Notes: a model not told the origin generated them from the letters alone. A DNA stretch of 21,909 bases from Chara braunii (GCA_003427395.1 BFEA01000367.1:74174-96082); one strand, 5' to 3'; counted from the first letter of the stretch, positions 1 through 9,219 are shown. Numbers and translations: made by a program.

Positions 1-90
<90 letters not shown>
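1..90. repeat. Compound (CT)n(CA)n microsatellite
   Basis: An uninterrupted CT tract (1-37) changes directly into an uninterrupted CA tract (37-90). It starts at the window edge, so its full length is unknown. No coding content. Confidence 0.97.
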
Positions 91-92
<2 letters not shown>

Positions 93-100
93 GCCATGCA

Positions 101-203
101 CACACAGAACGGTGGCGAGTACAACCACGATGGGCGGACGATGTCCATGCAGTGGCATTGACACACAAAACGGTGACAGGTACAACCATGACGGGCGACC
201 GAT
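101..203. repeat. Imperfect 42-bp direct duplication
   Basis: Positions 101-142 and 162-203 align without gaps at a spacing of 61 bp, with about 8 mismatches in 42. Both copies begin at the end of a CA tract, so the duplication probably arose with the microsatellite. A shorter repeat of GATTTCCAAG (201-210 and 216-225) follows. Short reading frames here are not believed to be genes. Confidence 0.7.
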
Positions 204-407
204 TTCCAAGTCGGTCGATTTCCAAGGGGGAACTCCCTGAGGCGAGGCTGGAGCCTCCCGATTTCGACAGTGGCCAATTTCGAAGTCGGGAGGGAATTTC
301 CCGAAATGTTTTTCTCGCTGTTCGCGCCAGGAAAAAAATTGCGCCTAAGAAAAAAACAGCTCCCTCGGTCTGCATATTTCCTGGGAAGAAGGGAAGGAGG
401 GAAGGGA

Positions 408-420
408 GGGGGGGGGGGGG
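408..420. repeat. Poly-G run in a purine-rich tract
   Basis: Thirteen consecutive G residues end a G/A-rich stretch (about 384-420). The run marks the left edge of the TACCC-rich repeat that follows. Homopolymers of this length are also frequent assembly error sites. Confidence 0.8.
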
Positions 421-429
421 TTGGATATG

Positions 430-752
430 ACGCACGGTTGCCCGACAAATTTGCCTACCCGCCCATACCCATCTGATTTTTTTTTCACCACCCTAAAACG
501 GTCGTACCCATGCTTTTTTTTTCCCTTGTCGGCCATACTTTGCCTTTTTCCCTTTTCACTGCCACTACCTGCCCATGCCTGCCTGTGATCTCCACACAGT
601 GCAACCGTGCCTGCCCTGAAATCCACAAATAAAATTTATGCCTGCCCATACCCATACCCCCTTCCGGAAGGGTACCCGTACCTGCCCATAAGCTGCCGGT
701 TACAGTTGGGTACGGTCGGGTACGGGCAACGGTTACCCAGTTGCCACCTATG
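430..752. repeat. TACCC/GGGTA-rich degenerate repeat, possible small non-autonomous element
   Basis: About 320 bp built from variants of CCCATACCC, CTGCCCAT and GGGTACGGG, with several T runs. Pyrimidine-type motifs dominate on the plus strand until about 690 and switch to GGGTACGG near the right end. GTTGCCCG (437-444) and its inverse CGGGCAAC (723-730) lie near the two ends and could be part of degenerate terminal inverted repeats. The right edge coincides with the point where the minus-strand RT reading frame at 752 stops making sense, which suggests insertion or truncation there. Similar GGGTA-rich short elements are common in eukaryotic genomes. No target duplication was found, so classification as a MITE is only a suggestion. 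Confidence 0.4.
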
Positions 753-1369
753 ACGCGGAGAACCGCAAGCTCCTCCTCGCTCGTGCGATAGATTCAACCT
801 TTCGGCGGCACGACACCGACGTCAAGAATGATATCATGGGAGATCGGCCGATCCGGCACCACGCCGGTAGGAGACTCGAAGACATCAGTGAACTCGTCAA
901 GCAACCGCACCACGCGGGGGTCCGAAGACAAGTCAGTAGGTGAAGATTCGATCGCCACAACGGTCCGAAGAAAACAAAGGCCTATCTCGTCGGTCCACTC
1001 GTGAGCACAAGTGGACCGAAACGACTTGGCCGTCACCACTTGGAACCGGATCGAAGGGTGCGGAAGAGGAATAGTGCACGGCACTTCCGGTACGACTTCG
1101 ATGTAGCCATCAATAAGTAGTTGTGTCCGACCGCCCGCCATCTTCACCGCCATAGAATGTGGCTTCCTTTGAACTTGTGCGTCAAGGCCGGCCCTTTGTA
1201 TAAAGGATTGGCTCATAAAATTGTGAGTCGCGCCGCTATCCAGCAAAGTGCTGCAGGACGCTTGCCCAACTTGGATGCGGAGATAGAGGAGTGGTGCGTT
1301 GTTGTCGTCGTACCGCTGCGTGCGAAACTCCCGGGCCACCTTGATGATATATGCAAGGAGGTCCCCCAC
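752..1369 (-). pseudogene. Family 1 retropepsin and truncated RT N-terminus
   Basis: The frame from 1369 to 797 contains the aspartic protease motif LLDSGATHNFM followed by the expected hydrophobic strands, then a linker ending in LLDEFTDVFESP and the pre-RT motif HDIILDVGVVPPKG typical of Ty3/gypsy pol. A TGA at 796-794 interrupts it where this motif usually continues. The same frame then reads IYRTSEEELAVLR to 752, a recognisable RT entry segment, before running into non-coding repeat. The protease would process Gag-Pol. The DSGA catalytic triad is intact here, unlike the second element's protease. Confidence 0.8.
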
Positions 1370-1379
1370 CGCAACTTTG

Positions 1380-1800
1380 TCATCCTTGAGCTAGAGAACC
1401 CAGCGATGGAACAAGCCGGGCATAATTGTCCTCAAAAGAATAAAGAAGAGGACTTACGGCTTCTGCATGTGCCTCAGAACTAAGGGAGGTCACTCGTGAA
1501 GCAACCGGTTCCGAAGGCGTCGAGAGTGCAGTATCACTCTCGGCGGTGCTCACTTCCCTGGAAGGGACTTTCCCTAGGCTTTCGTGGGACAGCTTGCTGT
1601 TTCGTGTGCATCGTTCTTGCACCACAAGCAGCATCGGTACCTGGTGCGTATCTTGTAGACACCCTCCGATATGCCAAATTGGAGGCAAGGTTCTTGAGCT
1701 GCTGTTCCGGACCTGGGGGATGAAAAGGTGTTTATCTTCGATTTGCCGCATCCTCGACCCTTGGTCGGGCGGCCACCATCCCAGGCAGCTGCTGACGTAT
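1380..1800 (-). pseudogene. Family 1 gag C-terminus: CCHC zinc knuckle and linker
   Basis: On the minus strand, codons from 1630 to 1589 read CLWCKNDAHETASC, a clean C-x2-C-x4-H-x4-C nucleocapsid zinc knuckle preceded by basic residues (IRTRYRC). The knuckle has no methionine start and lies in the protease frame. Downstream coding moves to another frame, giving an acidic serine-rich linker with LLYSFEDNYARLVP (about 1500-1380), and then returns to the protease frame near 1385. At least two indels are therefore needed to explain the region. The knuckle would bind retroelement RNA during packaging. Confidence 0.7.
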
Positions 1801-1801
1801 C

Positions 1802-2732
1802 TCACTCGTCTGACAGAGCAGCCTCGTTAGAATTGGTCGGTGTTGTTGCTGCGACCACGACCACTTTTGGCCGATGCTGATCTCTGCTCTGGCCTGCGGA
1901 AGACGACCGGCCAGCATTGTGGGCTTCAGTGTTCGTCATGATGATCTGCGGGGCCTTGTTAAATAATAGTTCACTTGTGGTGAGTGTCTCCTCGACTTTC
2001 GTTTTGGCATTTTGCAATGCTGGACCCAACCTCATAATGAAGTAGTGTTTCACGCATGTGAAATGGATCAGCAAGTCAGACGTGGATGCCAAGCGTTGGT
2101 CCTTGGCAATCCAATCTGTGCTTGGCAAGGCGTTCTAATGGAACTTGCAATTTCTCCATCGCCTGAAGCTCGGGCGGTTCCACTTGGAATCGCGTGTGCG
2201 ATGCTACTGTGAGATCAGCGCAACTGATCTGTGTGTGCAGCTCGGAGATGTCGACCTTGTGTGTGGACAACATGTTATCAAGCCATGCTTGACACGCGCC
2301 TCCCGACCGGTGGTAGAGGCAGGCATGCCATTTGGTGTAGCTCACGTTGGACATGTGCAAACGCAATGCGAATTGCCGCCACCACGGTATTGGATCAGTC
2401 TTCGATGCGTCGCAGAAGACCGGAATGCCATTAAACTTGGGTACACGTTTGGAAGTTGCCGAGGCTGGGCTTGCGGCTGCTGCACGAATCAGCTGCTCCA
2501 AGTGCTGATCGGTTGACTGGAGTTGCTGATTCGGTGCCTGCTGCTGCTTAGCACCATCTTTGAGAGTGCCGACGTCAATCTCCAAAGCGTTGACGTGATC
2601 CAGAATGTTGGAGGGGCCAACGGCGGTTGCTGCAACGGGCCTCTGTTCCAAGGTGTGGACACGGGCGGTCAATGTATGCACATTGTCGTCCGGTGTGAGG
2701 ATGTCCTCTTGCTGGTCCATGCAGGTGGCCAC
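1802..2732 (-). pseudogene. Family 1 gag (capsid region), frameshifted
   Basis: The first segment (2732-2076) begins with a coiled-coil-like region (heptads around HTLEQRP and NALEIDVGTLK), then a retrotransposon gag core with PWWRQFALRL, a CQAWLDN motif and ELHTQISCADLT, ending in VEPPELQAMEKLQ. The core continues in another frame from 2128 (MPSTDWIAKDQRLAST, TKVEETLTTSELLFNKA) to 1802, so one indel lies near 2100-2130. The protein would be structural, forming the virus-like particle. The GTG at 2732 is not a true start, because the same frame stays open to the right into the LTR-like sequence (see findings). In that stretch there is one in-frame TAG near 2823. Family assignment rests on recognisable gag sequence features, not on a search. 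Confidence 0.75.
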
Positions 2733-3403
2733 CAGTCCAGCGCTTCGCTCAGCAGCATGTCGCCAATCCTTGCATACCGCAAATGAGGAGGAGCTACTTG
2801 CTCCTCCGGAAGATATAGCGGCCTACTGGCCTATTGGGCGGTGACTTCCTAGGCTGAGCGGCCTCCCAGCAACCGGTACCTCCTCCCTTTCGGAGGGAAA
2901 CATCATTGCAGGCTCTGCTGTTGTCTGGACAGGCCCTAGACCCGGGCTACTTGGACTGGTACCGGCCTACCTCTAGCCTACCGCTACTGGGCCTCTAAAA
3001 ATGCCAACTTTTTGTCTTCTTCTGCTCGGCCTCTAGTACCCGACACTTCTACCACTACTTGAGTGGTACCGGCCTACCTGCTACTTGAGTGTTTTTCCCC
3101 TCTGCTCTAAGTGTTGCGGGCCTACCCCCGCTACTTGAGTGTTTTCCCCACTGCAACCCTCAAAGTCACGACCATAGATAAGTACCGGCCCTGCGGGGCC
3201 TTTCAACCAACAAGTACCCTTGCGGGTCACACACACACTCAACCGACAAACACTTAGAGAGGCATGCAAACCAGCAGGCACGCACACACACACAAACATG
3301 GAAAACACAACAAAATGCGGGAATCTCAGCAAGGCATTCATTCCAGCGGCAAATCCCAAAAATCAGCAGTGTTCTCAGTCTGTGTTTTTGGCGGGTCATT
3401 ACA
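2731..3403 (-). repeat. Truncated 3' LTR of the family 2 element
   Basis: This segment is a direct repeat of 10983-11654, about 95-96% identical by eye. In element sense it starts with TGTAATGACCCGCC right after the polypurine tract, the expected 3' LTR start. Similarity stops at 2731, where family 1 gag sequence begins, so about half of the LTR is missing. Inside are a perfect 8-bp stem with a 5-nt loop (2787-2794 with 2800-2807), a CA-rich tract and three ACTTGAGTG motifs, each preceded by GGCCTACC-like sequence (about 3050-3145). Of about 25 substitutions relative to the other LTR, all 17 transitions put A or T here. Confidence 0.88.
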
Positions 3404-3416
3404 CTACCCCCCTCTC
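3404..3416 (-). promoter_or_regulatory. Polypurine tract (plus-strand primer) of the family 2 element
   Basis: In element sense the bases are GAGAGGGGGGTAG, immediately followed by the TG that opens the 3' LTR. A purine tract directly before the 3' LTR primes second-strand synthesis in LTR retroelements. The presumed pol terminal TGA (3417-3415) overlaps its first bases. Confidence 0.85.
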
Positions 3417-4242
3417 AAGAGCGAGGTCCCTTCGAGCGAGTAACTCGTTCAGAGTCAGCACAAAAAGCATCGTAGGCGTAAATAAGAAAGAGAGATTTAG
3501 TAAGACCGTGAGGAGTGAGTTTCGCAGAAAACTTAGCGGTCTCTCCATCAGCGATCTGTCATTCATAAGCATTAACAACACGTGGAGCATTCTTTAGCAG
3601 CTATTTTCGGTCGATCCAGAAAAACTCGTTCAACGGGTGATAGAGGAAGTGAACCTTGTACTGTCTGTTCCTCCCTCTTCCTTGATGCGAAACGATTCTG
3701 TCTATCTCATGGCTGTCGTCGATAGGACGAGGTATCATAGGATCTCGGAAGGGAAAAGTCTCGTCATCGATGTGTGGAAACAGTTTGGACGCGTGAAAGA
3801 CCGGATATGTGCGTAGATGAGGAGGCACGTCAATCACATATGAAGGATCAAAATCATCCCCAATCACCTTTAGAACCTGCCAGGGGCCATAGTACAATGG
3901 AAGAAGCTTTCGTGATACGCCCTCTTCGTCAAAAAACTCAGACATTTTGACCCAGACATAACTCCCTACTTTGAAGTTCCCTTTTTTGTGCGACTTGTTA
4001 GCATGTTTGATCATGGCATGCTGACGCTTGTTCATTGTTGCGATATGAGCTTTGAGCAGGCGTGCGTTCTTGGCATTGTAGCCAGGCATGTCGGGCGTCA
4101 GACTAGGGGACCGTTCGGGAACAAATAGGAGAGAGGATTGCGCAACTGCCAACCATATTGCAGCTGATTCGGTGTCACGCCAGTTGCAGAGTGAATGAAG
4201 TTGTTGTACAACCATTTCACTTTGTGTAAATCCTTGTCCCAC
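3415..4242 (-). pseudogene. Integrase C-terminus with chromodomain-like tail (family 2 pol 3' end)
   Basis: The frame 4242-3604 contains the integrase C-terminal region (PDMPGYNAKNARL, VGSYVWVKM, KLLPLYYGPWQVLKVIGDDFDPSYVIDVP, VFHASKLFP) and then a segment from about 3708 with EIDRIVSHQGRGRNRQYKV, HFLYHP and FFWIDRK. The last part fits a chromodomain-like fold, which in chromoviruses guides integration to particular chromatin. TAG at 3603-3601 and TGA at 3561-3559 interrupt it. The frame remains open beyond them to a TGA at 3417-3415 overlapping the polypurine tract, which is the likely original end. An indel near 4110 links it to the upstream integrase frame. The chromodomain call is by motif shape only. 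Confidence 0.72.
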
Positions 4243-5003
4243 GTGTCCGGATCTGGAACGATTAATGCGCGAAGTAGTTGAATGACAGTCTGGTTGATTT
4301 CCTCGGCCAATCCATTGGCTTCGGGGTGTCGACCTGAAGTCTTGTTGAATTTAATGTCATAGATCTGTGAAGTGAAGTCCTTTCAATCAACACTAATGAA
4401 CCTGGTGTCCCAATCACTCCCAAGAGTTTTCGGGGGTCTGTACTGCAAAATGTACTGCTGGTGAAATTCTTCGATCACTAGCTCAGTTGGTGCATGAGGA
4501 GGTAGAGGAATCAAATTCAGAAAATTGGAAAAAAGATCCACAATGACCATAACTTGTGAATGTACTCCCTCGCTCACCTTCCCCATGTCCGTGAAATCGA
4601 TAGAGACCGACTCACCGGGCCCATCAGGGATTGGGAGGAGTTTCAGCAGGCCATAAGGCTTATGCCTATGGACCTTGGTTCTTTGACAGACTTGACATTC
4701 GACAATAAATTTCTAAGCAGATCCCTTCATTCCCGGTCAATCAAACTGCTGCAAAAGACTTCCATAAGTCTTCTCAAGGCCGAAGTGTCCACTCCGACCA
4801 TGTGCCAAATCCAAGAAATGAGTCCGGAGAGGCGCATGGTTGGGTACACACAAACGATAAAACTTCCCATACCGGCGGAATACAAGACCCTCACACTCGT
4901 GAAAATCAGGTTGACTGTTGGGGTCAGCCTTGAGCTGCTCAAGGATGGGATTAAGGTCCGGATCCTTGGCAGTGTGTTCGACTAGATCCTCCTTCAGTTT
5001 CCT
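4098..5003 (-). pseudogene. Integrase, zinc-binding and catalytic core (family 2 pol)
   Basis: One minus-strand frame gives the HHCC domain, with histidines at 4802-4800 and 4787-4785 (HGRSGH) and cysteines at 4697-4695 and 4688-4686 (CQVC). The DDE core follows: Asp in SIDFTD at 4598-4596, Asp in GSDWDTRF at 4415-4413, and Glu in GLAEEINQT at 4304-4302. All three catalytic acids are present. Stops at 4739-4737 (TGA), 4715-4713 (TAG) and 4385-4383 (TGA) break it. Two of the TGA codons sit where tryptophan is expected, so they fit single G-to-A changes. The enzyme would insert the cDNA into host DNA. Confidence 0.82.
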
Positions 5004-5515
5004 TCAGAGGTCATACGAGCTCACAAGGCAAGTCAAAAACTGAGGATGACGCGACAAAGCATCAACAACACGATTATAACAGCCTTTCTTATGACTCAGT
5101 TCAAAGTTGTAAACATCAATGTCATGCAGCCAGCGGGTCAGTGTCAGAGAGAGATCAGTTTGCATCTTAATCCACTGCAAGGTCTGATGATCTGAGTAGA
5201 CCTTGAAGTGACGACCCAAGACGTAGTGCTTCCAATGTGTGAGCGCTTAGCGCAAGGCATAGAGCTCACGCATATACGTGGAGGTAACTACCTTGTGGCT
5301 GGGCATGCGTTTGCTGTAATATTCGAGCGGACGCAGGGCATTGCCATCATCTTGTTGCAGCACTACGCCAATCCCATACTGACTCGCGTTCGTAGTGACC
5401 ACAAACGTGAGGTTGGGATCCGCAATGCAGAGCACATGATGACTTACCAAAGCCTCTTTCAAGGCTTGGAACGCAGTCTCACATTTCTCACACCACGCAT
5501 AGGCAATTCTTGCTT
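5004..5515 (-). pseudogene. RNase H domain (family 2 pol)
   Basis: The frame runs from near 5515 through AWCEKCETAFQALKEAL, VVTTNASQYGIGVVLQQ, LEYYSKRMPSHK, TYMRELYALR, HFKVYSDHQTL and VVDALSRHPQ, the standard Ty3-type RNase H series that removes RNA from the RNA/DNA hybrid. The first catalytic aspartate of the usual TDAS motif is asparagine (AAC at 5390-5388), consistent with a single G-to-A change and predicted to inactivate the domain. Stops at 5249-5247 (TAA) and 5006-5004 (TGA) interrupt it. An indel near 5510 connects it to the RT frame. Confidence 0.82.
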
Positions 5516-6729
5516 GTTAGTCTCGAGAGTGGGTGAGCAATGACAAAAAAATTGGGTACAAACTTCAGGTAATATGAAGCCAAACCAAGGAAAGAACGCA
5601 ATTCGCGCACGTTCGCCGGTTGAGGCCACTTTCGTATGACCTCAACCTTGGCTGCCTCCGGCTCAAGGCCGTTTGCAGACAACCGGTGCCCGAGATAGAT
5701 GACGTTGTCCCTCCCAAACTCAGATTTCTCTAAGTTGAGGTGCAATTGTGCGTCCTTGAGGACCTGCAAAACCTCCTCAAGGTGCTTGACGTGCTATTCC
5801 ATGGACTTGCTGAAAATCAGGATGTCATCAAGGTAAACAACAACAAACCTGTTAAGCTGATGGCGGAGGACCTTGTCCATGAGGCACTGAAACGTTGCTG
5901 GTGCATTCGTAAGACCGAAGGGCATAACGATGAATTCGTACAACCCATCGCGTGTTTTGAATGCAATTTTGTGCTGGTCACTCGGATCAACTTCAATCTG
6001 GTGGTAGCGAGACTTGAGGTCGATCTTGGAGAAGACCTTGCACCCACCTGCAACATCTAGCAGATCATCTATGCGCGACAAGGGATAAGCGTTCTTTCGG
6101 GTGATACGGTTTAGGCCACGAGAGTCAATACGCATCCGGAGTTTGCCTCCTTTCTTCGGCACAAACAGGACAGGTGGACCGAACTCAGACTCACTAGGCC
6201 TAATCCATCCACGATGAATCATGTCATCAATTTGTCTCCTCAACTCCTCCAACTCGCCTTGTCCCATACGGTAGACGCAACCCTTTGGAGGAACACTCCG
6301 TTCTATTATCTCGATCTTGTGTTTGACCGGACGCTCGAGAATTCCACGAGGTTCAGCCAGAACTTCAGGAAATCGATCTAATTGACGGTGAATGTTTGTT
6401 GGGACTTCCGGTGGAGGATCATCCTCATCAGGAGAGAGAAAATCAGATTGAGAATTTACAGCAATTACAACCAAATTCGAGGTACTTGGATCAGAAGTAG
6501 ACTGATTTTTTATAGTAGAAGCAGATGGAACAGAAATAGAGGTAGTAAATGCAGCAAAAGTAGAAGGCACATGGAGAGGCTTTACAAGAGCTACATGCCC
6601 ATGCTCAGCTTCCTTGCGCCTGCGCACTGATTTGCAGAATTTGTTTCCACTCAAAAGAGTCACAGGGCTCTCGCACGTCTCGTCCAATAGAACGGTACAC
6701 TCGTTTCCCTTGGCATCACGCACCTTGAA
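5488..6729 (-). pseudogene. Reverse transcriptase (family 2 pol)
   Basis: After a serine-rich linker the frame carries the RT entry motif VPPKGCVYRM, then SEFGPPVLFVPKKGGKLRM, LNRITRKNAYPLSRIDDL, motif A FSKIDLKSRYHQI, the motif B region FKTRDGLYEFIVMPFGLTNA and the YLDD active site (5835-5824). It continues through a TAG at 5796-5794 into the thumb and connection region (VIYLGHRLSANGLEP, SFLGLASYYLKFVPNF), ending at a frameshift near 5510. The catalytic aspartates in IDLK and YLDD are kept. The motif A residue usually glycine before YHQI is arginine. RT copies the element RNA into cDNA. Confidence 0.88.
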
Positions 6730-7320
6730 CTAATTATCCGCCCATGTGGTCCTTAGACAATGAGCCTTTAACCAGCCCAAGCCAATGACCGCGCCGAAAG
6801 GACACTTGTCCATGACATAAAAGTTCAGCTCATGTGTGACAGTGCGATCCTTGTCAAAAGTGACGCGCATACCTTTGACAGCATGTGTTGAGGTGACAAC
6901 CTCTTGGTTGCCCACCTGGGTCTGACAAGGGTTCTGCAATTCCACTTGCTTCATTCCCAGGCCCGCCTTACGAATCCCGTTAGGAGAAAAGAAGTTAGTC
7001 GTTGAGCCATTATCAATCAGCACACGGATGTATCAGCGGTTAATAAGCAGGTCAAAGAAGACTAATTCCACACTCCCTTGAACACGGCGTTGCTGCTTGA
7101 GCTGCAGCCAATGTTCCAGGTGAGAGTGGAAGTCGACTTCCTTAGTCGCCTCCCAAGGCTCAGTGTACAGTACTTGAACTGCAGCAGCCTTGGATTCAGC
7201 ATCGGTTTGGGCTTCAAGAGCAGGCTGTTGATCAGATTCAGGCTCCTTGGAGGGGCCTGCAACTGACTGTTCAGCTTCCCTTGTTGTAGAGAGTGTTGAT
7301 GACTCTTCTACGCCCTTTGC
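6730..7320 (-). pseudogene. Retropepsin with N-terminal linker (family 2 pol)
   Basis: A glutamate/serine-rich linker (about 7320-7100) leads into VELVFFDLLINR, a TGA at 7035-7033, then VLIDNGSTTNF (Asp at 7014-7012) and the C-terminal protease motif AVIGLGWLKAH. The active site reads Asp-Asn-Gly, where Asp-Ser/Thr-Gly is usual. A single G-to-A change of a serine codon (AGT to AAT) would explain it, but it could also be a family trait. A TAG at 6732-6730 separates the domain from the RT linker in the same frame. The protease would mature Gag and Pol. Confidence 0.75.
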
Positions 7321-7828
7321 CTGTTTCCCTGCAGACGATACAGTCCTGCACAGCGTGCCCAGGTTTTTGGCAATGCACGCACACGCGCAGTTTGGATCTT
7401 CTCTCCCATTCCTTTTGACTGATGCGGAGGGCTTCCCAAGGCTTGGTAGAAGCATCCTCCGGTTTCTCAGGGATCTTTGCATTCTTGGGGAGGTGTGCTA
7501 TAGTTCCCTTACCCGACCCATGGTTAGGCCCCTTGCTTGAAGCAGTCTTTTTAAAGGCATTGCATTTTTCCTCGGTATTCATGTCAGACTCAAGGGCTGA
7601 TGTAGAACAGCCCACGTCGGAGTTCGGCTCTAGATCGTCATCTAGAGACATGTCATCCGCATAGGACTGATCCTCGGCCTTCCGATGTTCATGCAGGGCA
7701 AGCTGGTTGCTGCTTCCATACCGCTTGCGTTGCGAGGTTCTACCTACAGCGGGTGCCTTTGTACGCCTGGCGAGGTCCTTGGCTTCTAGATTGACTAGAT
7801 CCGTCAGTAGCTCTCGCCAATCGTATGG
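7271..7828 (-). pseudogene. Gag C-terminus with CCHC zinc knuckle (family 2)
   Basis: From about 7828 the minus strand reads YDWRELLTDLVNLEAK and a basic/acidic linker through 7651, then reaches CVHCQKPGHAVQDC at 7381-7340, a C-x2-C-x4-H-x4-C nucleocapsid knuckle. This frame is one base out of phase with the upstream gag frame and again with the downstream protease frame, which resumes near 7320. The first break is probably an indel, because the upstream frame ends soon after it (7804). The frame change after the knuckle lies where Ty3-type elements may use programmed frameshifting, but no slippery site could be identified. Confidence 0.7.
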
Positions 7829-8850
7829 TCTTTGAGTCCTAGCCGGGAGACATATTCTTTAGGGGTCACTCCCATAACTACATCCATGCAAGACACGTCA
7901 GTCCATCCCAGGTTTGGAGTGGTGAACAGACCAGTCAAGTGCTGCTCCAAAGCCCGCATGGAAGTCCTCCACGTTTGGCCCTTGAGGGCCTCAAGCTTCA
8001 GCCTTGCCTTGAGCGCAGCGTGCTTATTTTGATATTGCACGATGAGGAGGTCCTCAAGAGTACGTACAGGAGTTACCTTCAGCCACTCAGTCAGATCAAT
8101 TCTCTCATAACCTGCAGTAATAGCTTGGAGTTTTATGAAACTCCGTATGGCGGGCTCAGTATTTGTGCCCATGATCATGCTTCGGTCGTCCTGCGGTGTT
8201 CGCAGTACCTCGAAGTATGAGCGCATGGATCTAATCCAAGAGGTGATGTCCCCCTTCCCGTCGTACTTGGACGGCAGAGTGGCCGCCCTCTTGTCCACTA
8301 CAGGACTGTTGTATGGTACGCCAGTAAGAACTGTGGCGTTTTGGGCTGATGTTCCTGCATTTGGAACTAGGACCAGTGCAGAACTGTCGGCGCTGCCGCT
8401 TGAGGAGTTGGCATCGGTTCCTGCGCTCGTCACAGTTCCACTTGCTCTTGTCATGAGGACTGTGTTAGGGTGAGAGACTGGGACTGCAGCAGGTCGAGGA
8501 TTAGGAGGACGGGGGGTAGACAATTGGAATTGTTTGAGGCTGACTATCTCAGCCTGCAACTCTTGGTTCCGCTGCTCCAGAGTTGTCACACGGGACTCTA
8601 TATCTTCCAAGGTCCGCAGTCGAACCAAGGCTGCTACGACAGCAGCTAGCTTCTCTTGGAACCGGTCATCATTCCACTCCGAAACCTCGAGGAGGGCCAC
8701 TTGTTCAGCAATACTTGTGGCTTTGGGTGCTGCCTCTGCCTCCCTCTCCCTGTGTATTGCGTCCTCATAAAGTTTCTGAAAGAAAGGTTTCTCGTTCTCG
8801 GCCGCTGCATCCAGCATGGCCTTCCATTGCTCGGATGTGATGTCTGCCAT
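7804..8850 (-). pseudogene. Gag capsid region (family 2)
   Basis: The likely start is the ATG at 8850-8848 (MADITSEQWKAML). The frame is open further right to 8937, but that extension is short and basic and looks like leader. An N-terminal helical region with a leucine heptad pattern (LEDIESRVTTLEQRNQELQ) is followed by a proline/serine/threonine-rich linker, then the retrotransposon gag fold: LPSKYDGKGDITSWIRSM, RSFIKLQA, TEWLKVTPVRTLEDLLIVQY and YVSRLGLKD. It ends at 7804, soon after a one-base frameshift near 7828. The protein would form the particle shell. It is unlike the gag at 1802-2732, showing that two families are joined in this window. Confidence 0.78.
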
Positions 8851-9183
8851 GCTGGAGGATAGGGCGTCAGTAGATCTCTCAAGAGGGGTCCGCACTTTGC
8901 TCACTTTTGGACGAACACTCCTCTTACCCTTCCTCACACTCTAAAAAAGAACACCTTCTCTCTCCCTTCTCTCTCTTTCCACTTTCTGCGCACGCGTCTC
9001 AATACCAGGCATAGATAGTTCAGATAAAAGAAAAACAGTGAATCACGAAGAGTAGGAGGTAGAACTCCTATCCGGAGCGGCAATTCATTTGGACTTAGAG
9101 AATGACATTCACGCAGCAGAATAAAGATAAATAATTAAATAATACAAAACGAAAGAGAGGACTGACTTATCGAACGGGCCCAA

Positions 9184-9219
9184 TCAGATTAGCTGGAGAT
9201 CCCCTCTTGTCTAATCTGA
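9184..9219 (-). other. Perfect 9-bp stem-loop in the leader
   Basis: TCAGATTAG (9184-9192) and CTAATCTGA (9211-9219) are exact inverse complements around an 18-nt loop. It lies about 330 nt upstream of the gag ATG in element sense. Confidence 0.55.

Larger units (their letters stand above)
752..2731 (-). mobile_element. Family 1 Ty3/gypsy-like retroelement remnant (gag, zinc knuckle, protease, RT start)
   Basis: Read right to left, the minus strand holds gag, a CCHC zinc knuckle, a retropepsin and the first residues of the RT region, the order seen in Ty3/gypsy elements. At least four frame changes and several stops break it. The coding similarity ends near 752 against a TACCC-rich repeat, so RT, RNase H and integrase are missing. 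At its right end (2731) it joins directly to the LTR of a different element. Its protease motif (DSGA) and gag differ clearly from those of the neighbouring element at 3415-8850, so the two are separate families. No own LTR or primer binding site is visible. Confidence 0.8.

Noticed and set aside
3220-3597. 125-codon plus-strand reading frame
   Set aside because: It crosses the LTR border and the pol 3' end in antisense, so it is a shadow.
7320-7345. Programmed frameshift between gag and pol
   Set aside because: No slippery sequence or pseudoknot could be identified, and the element has other plain indels.
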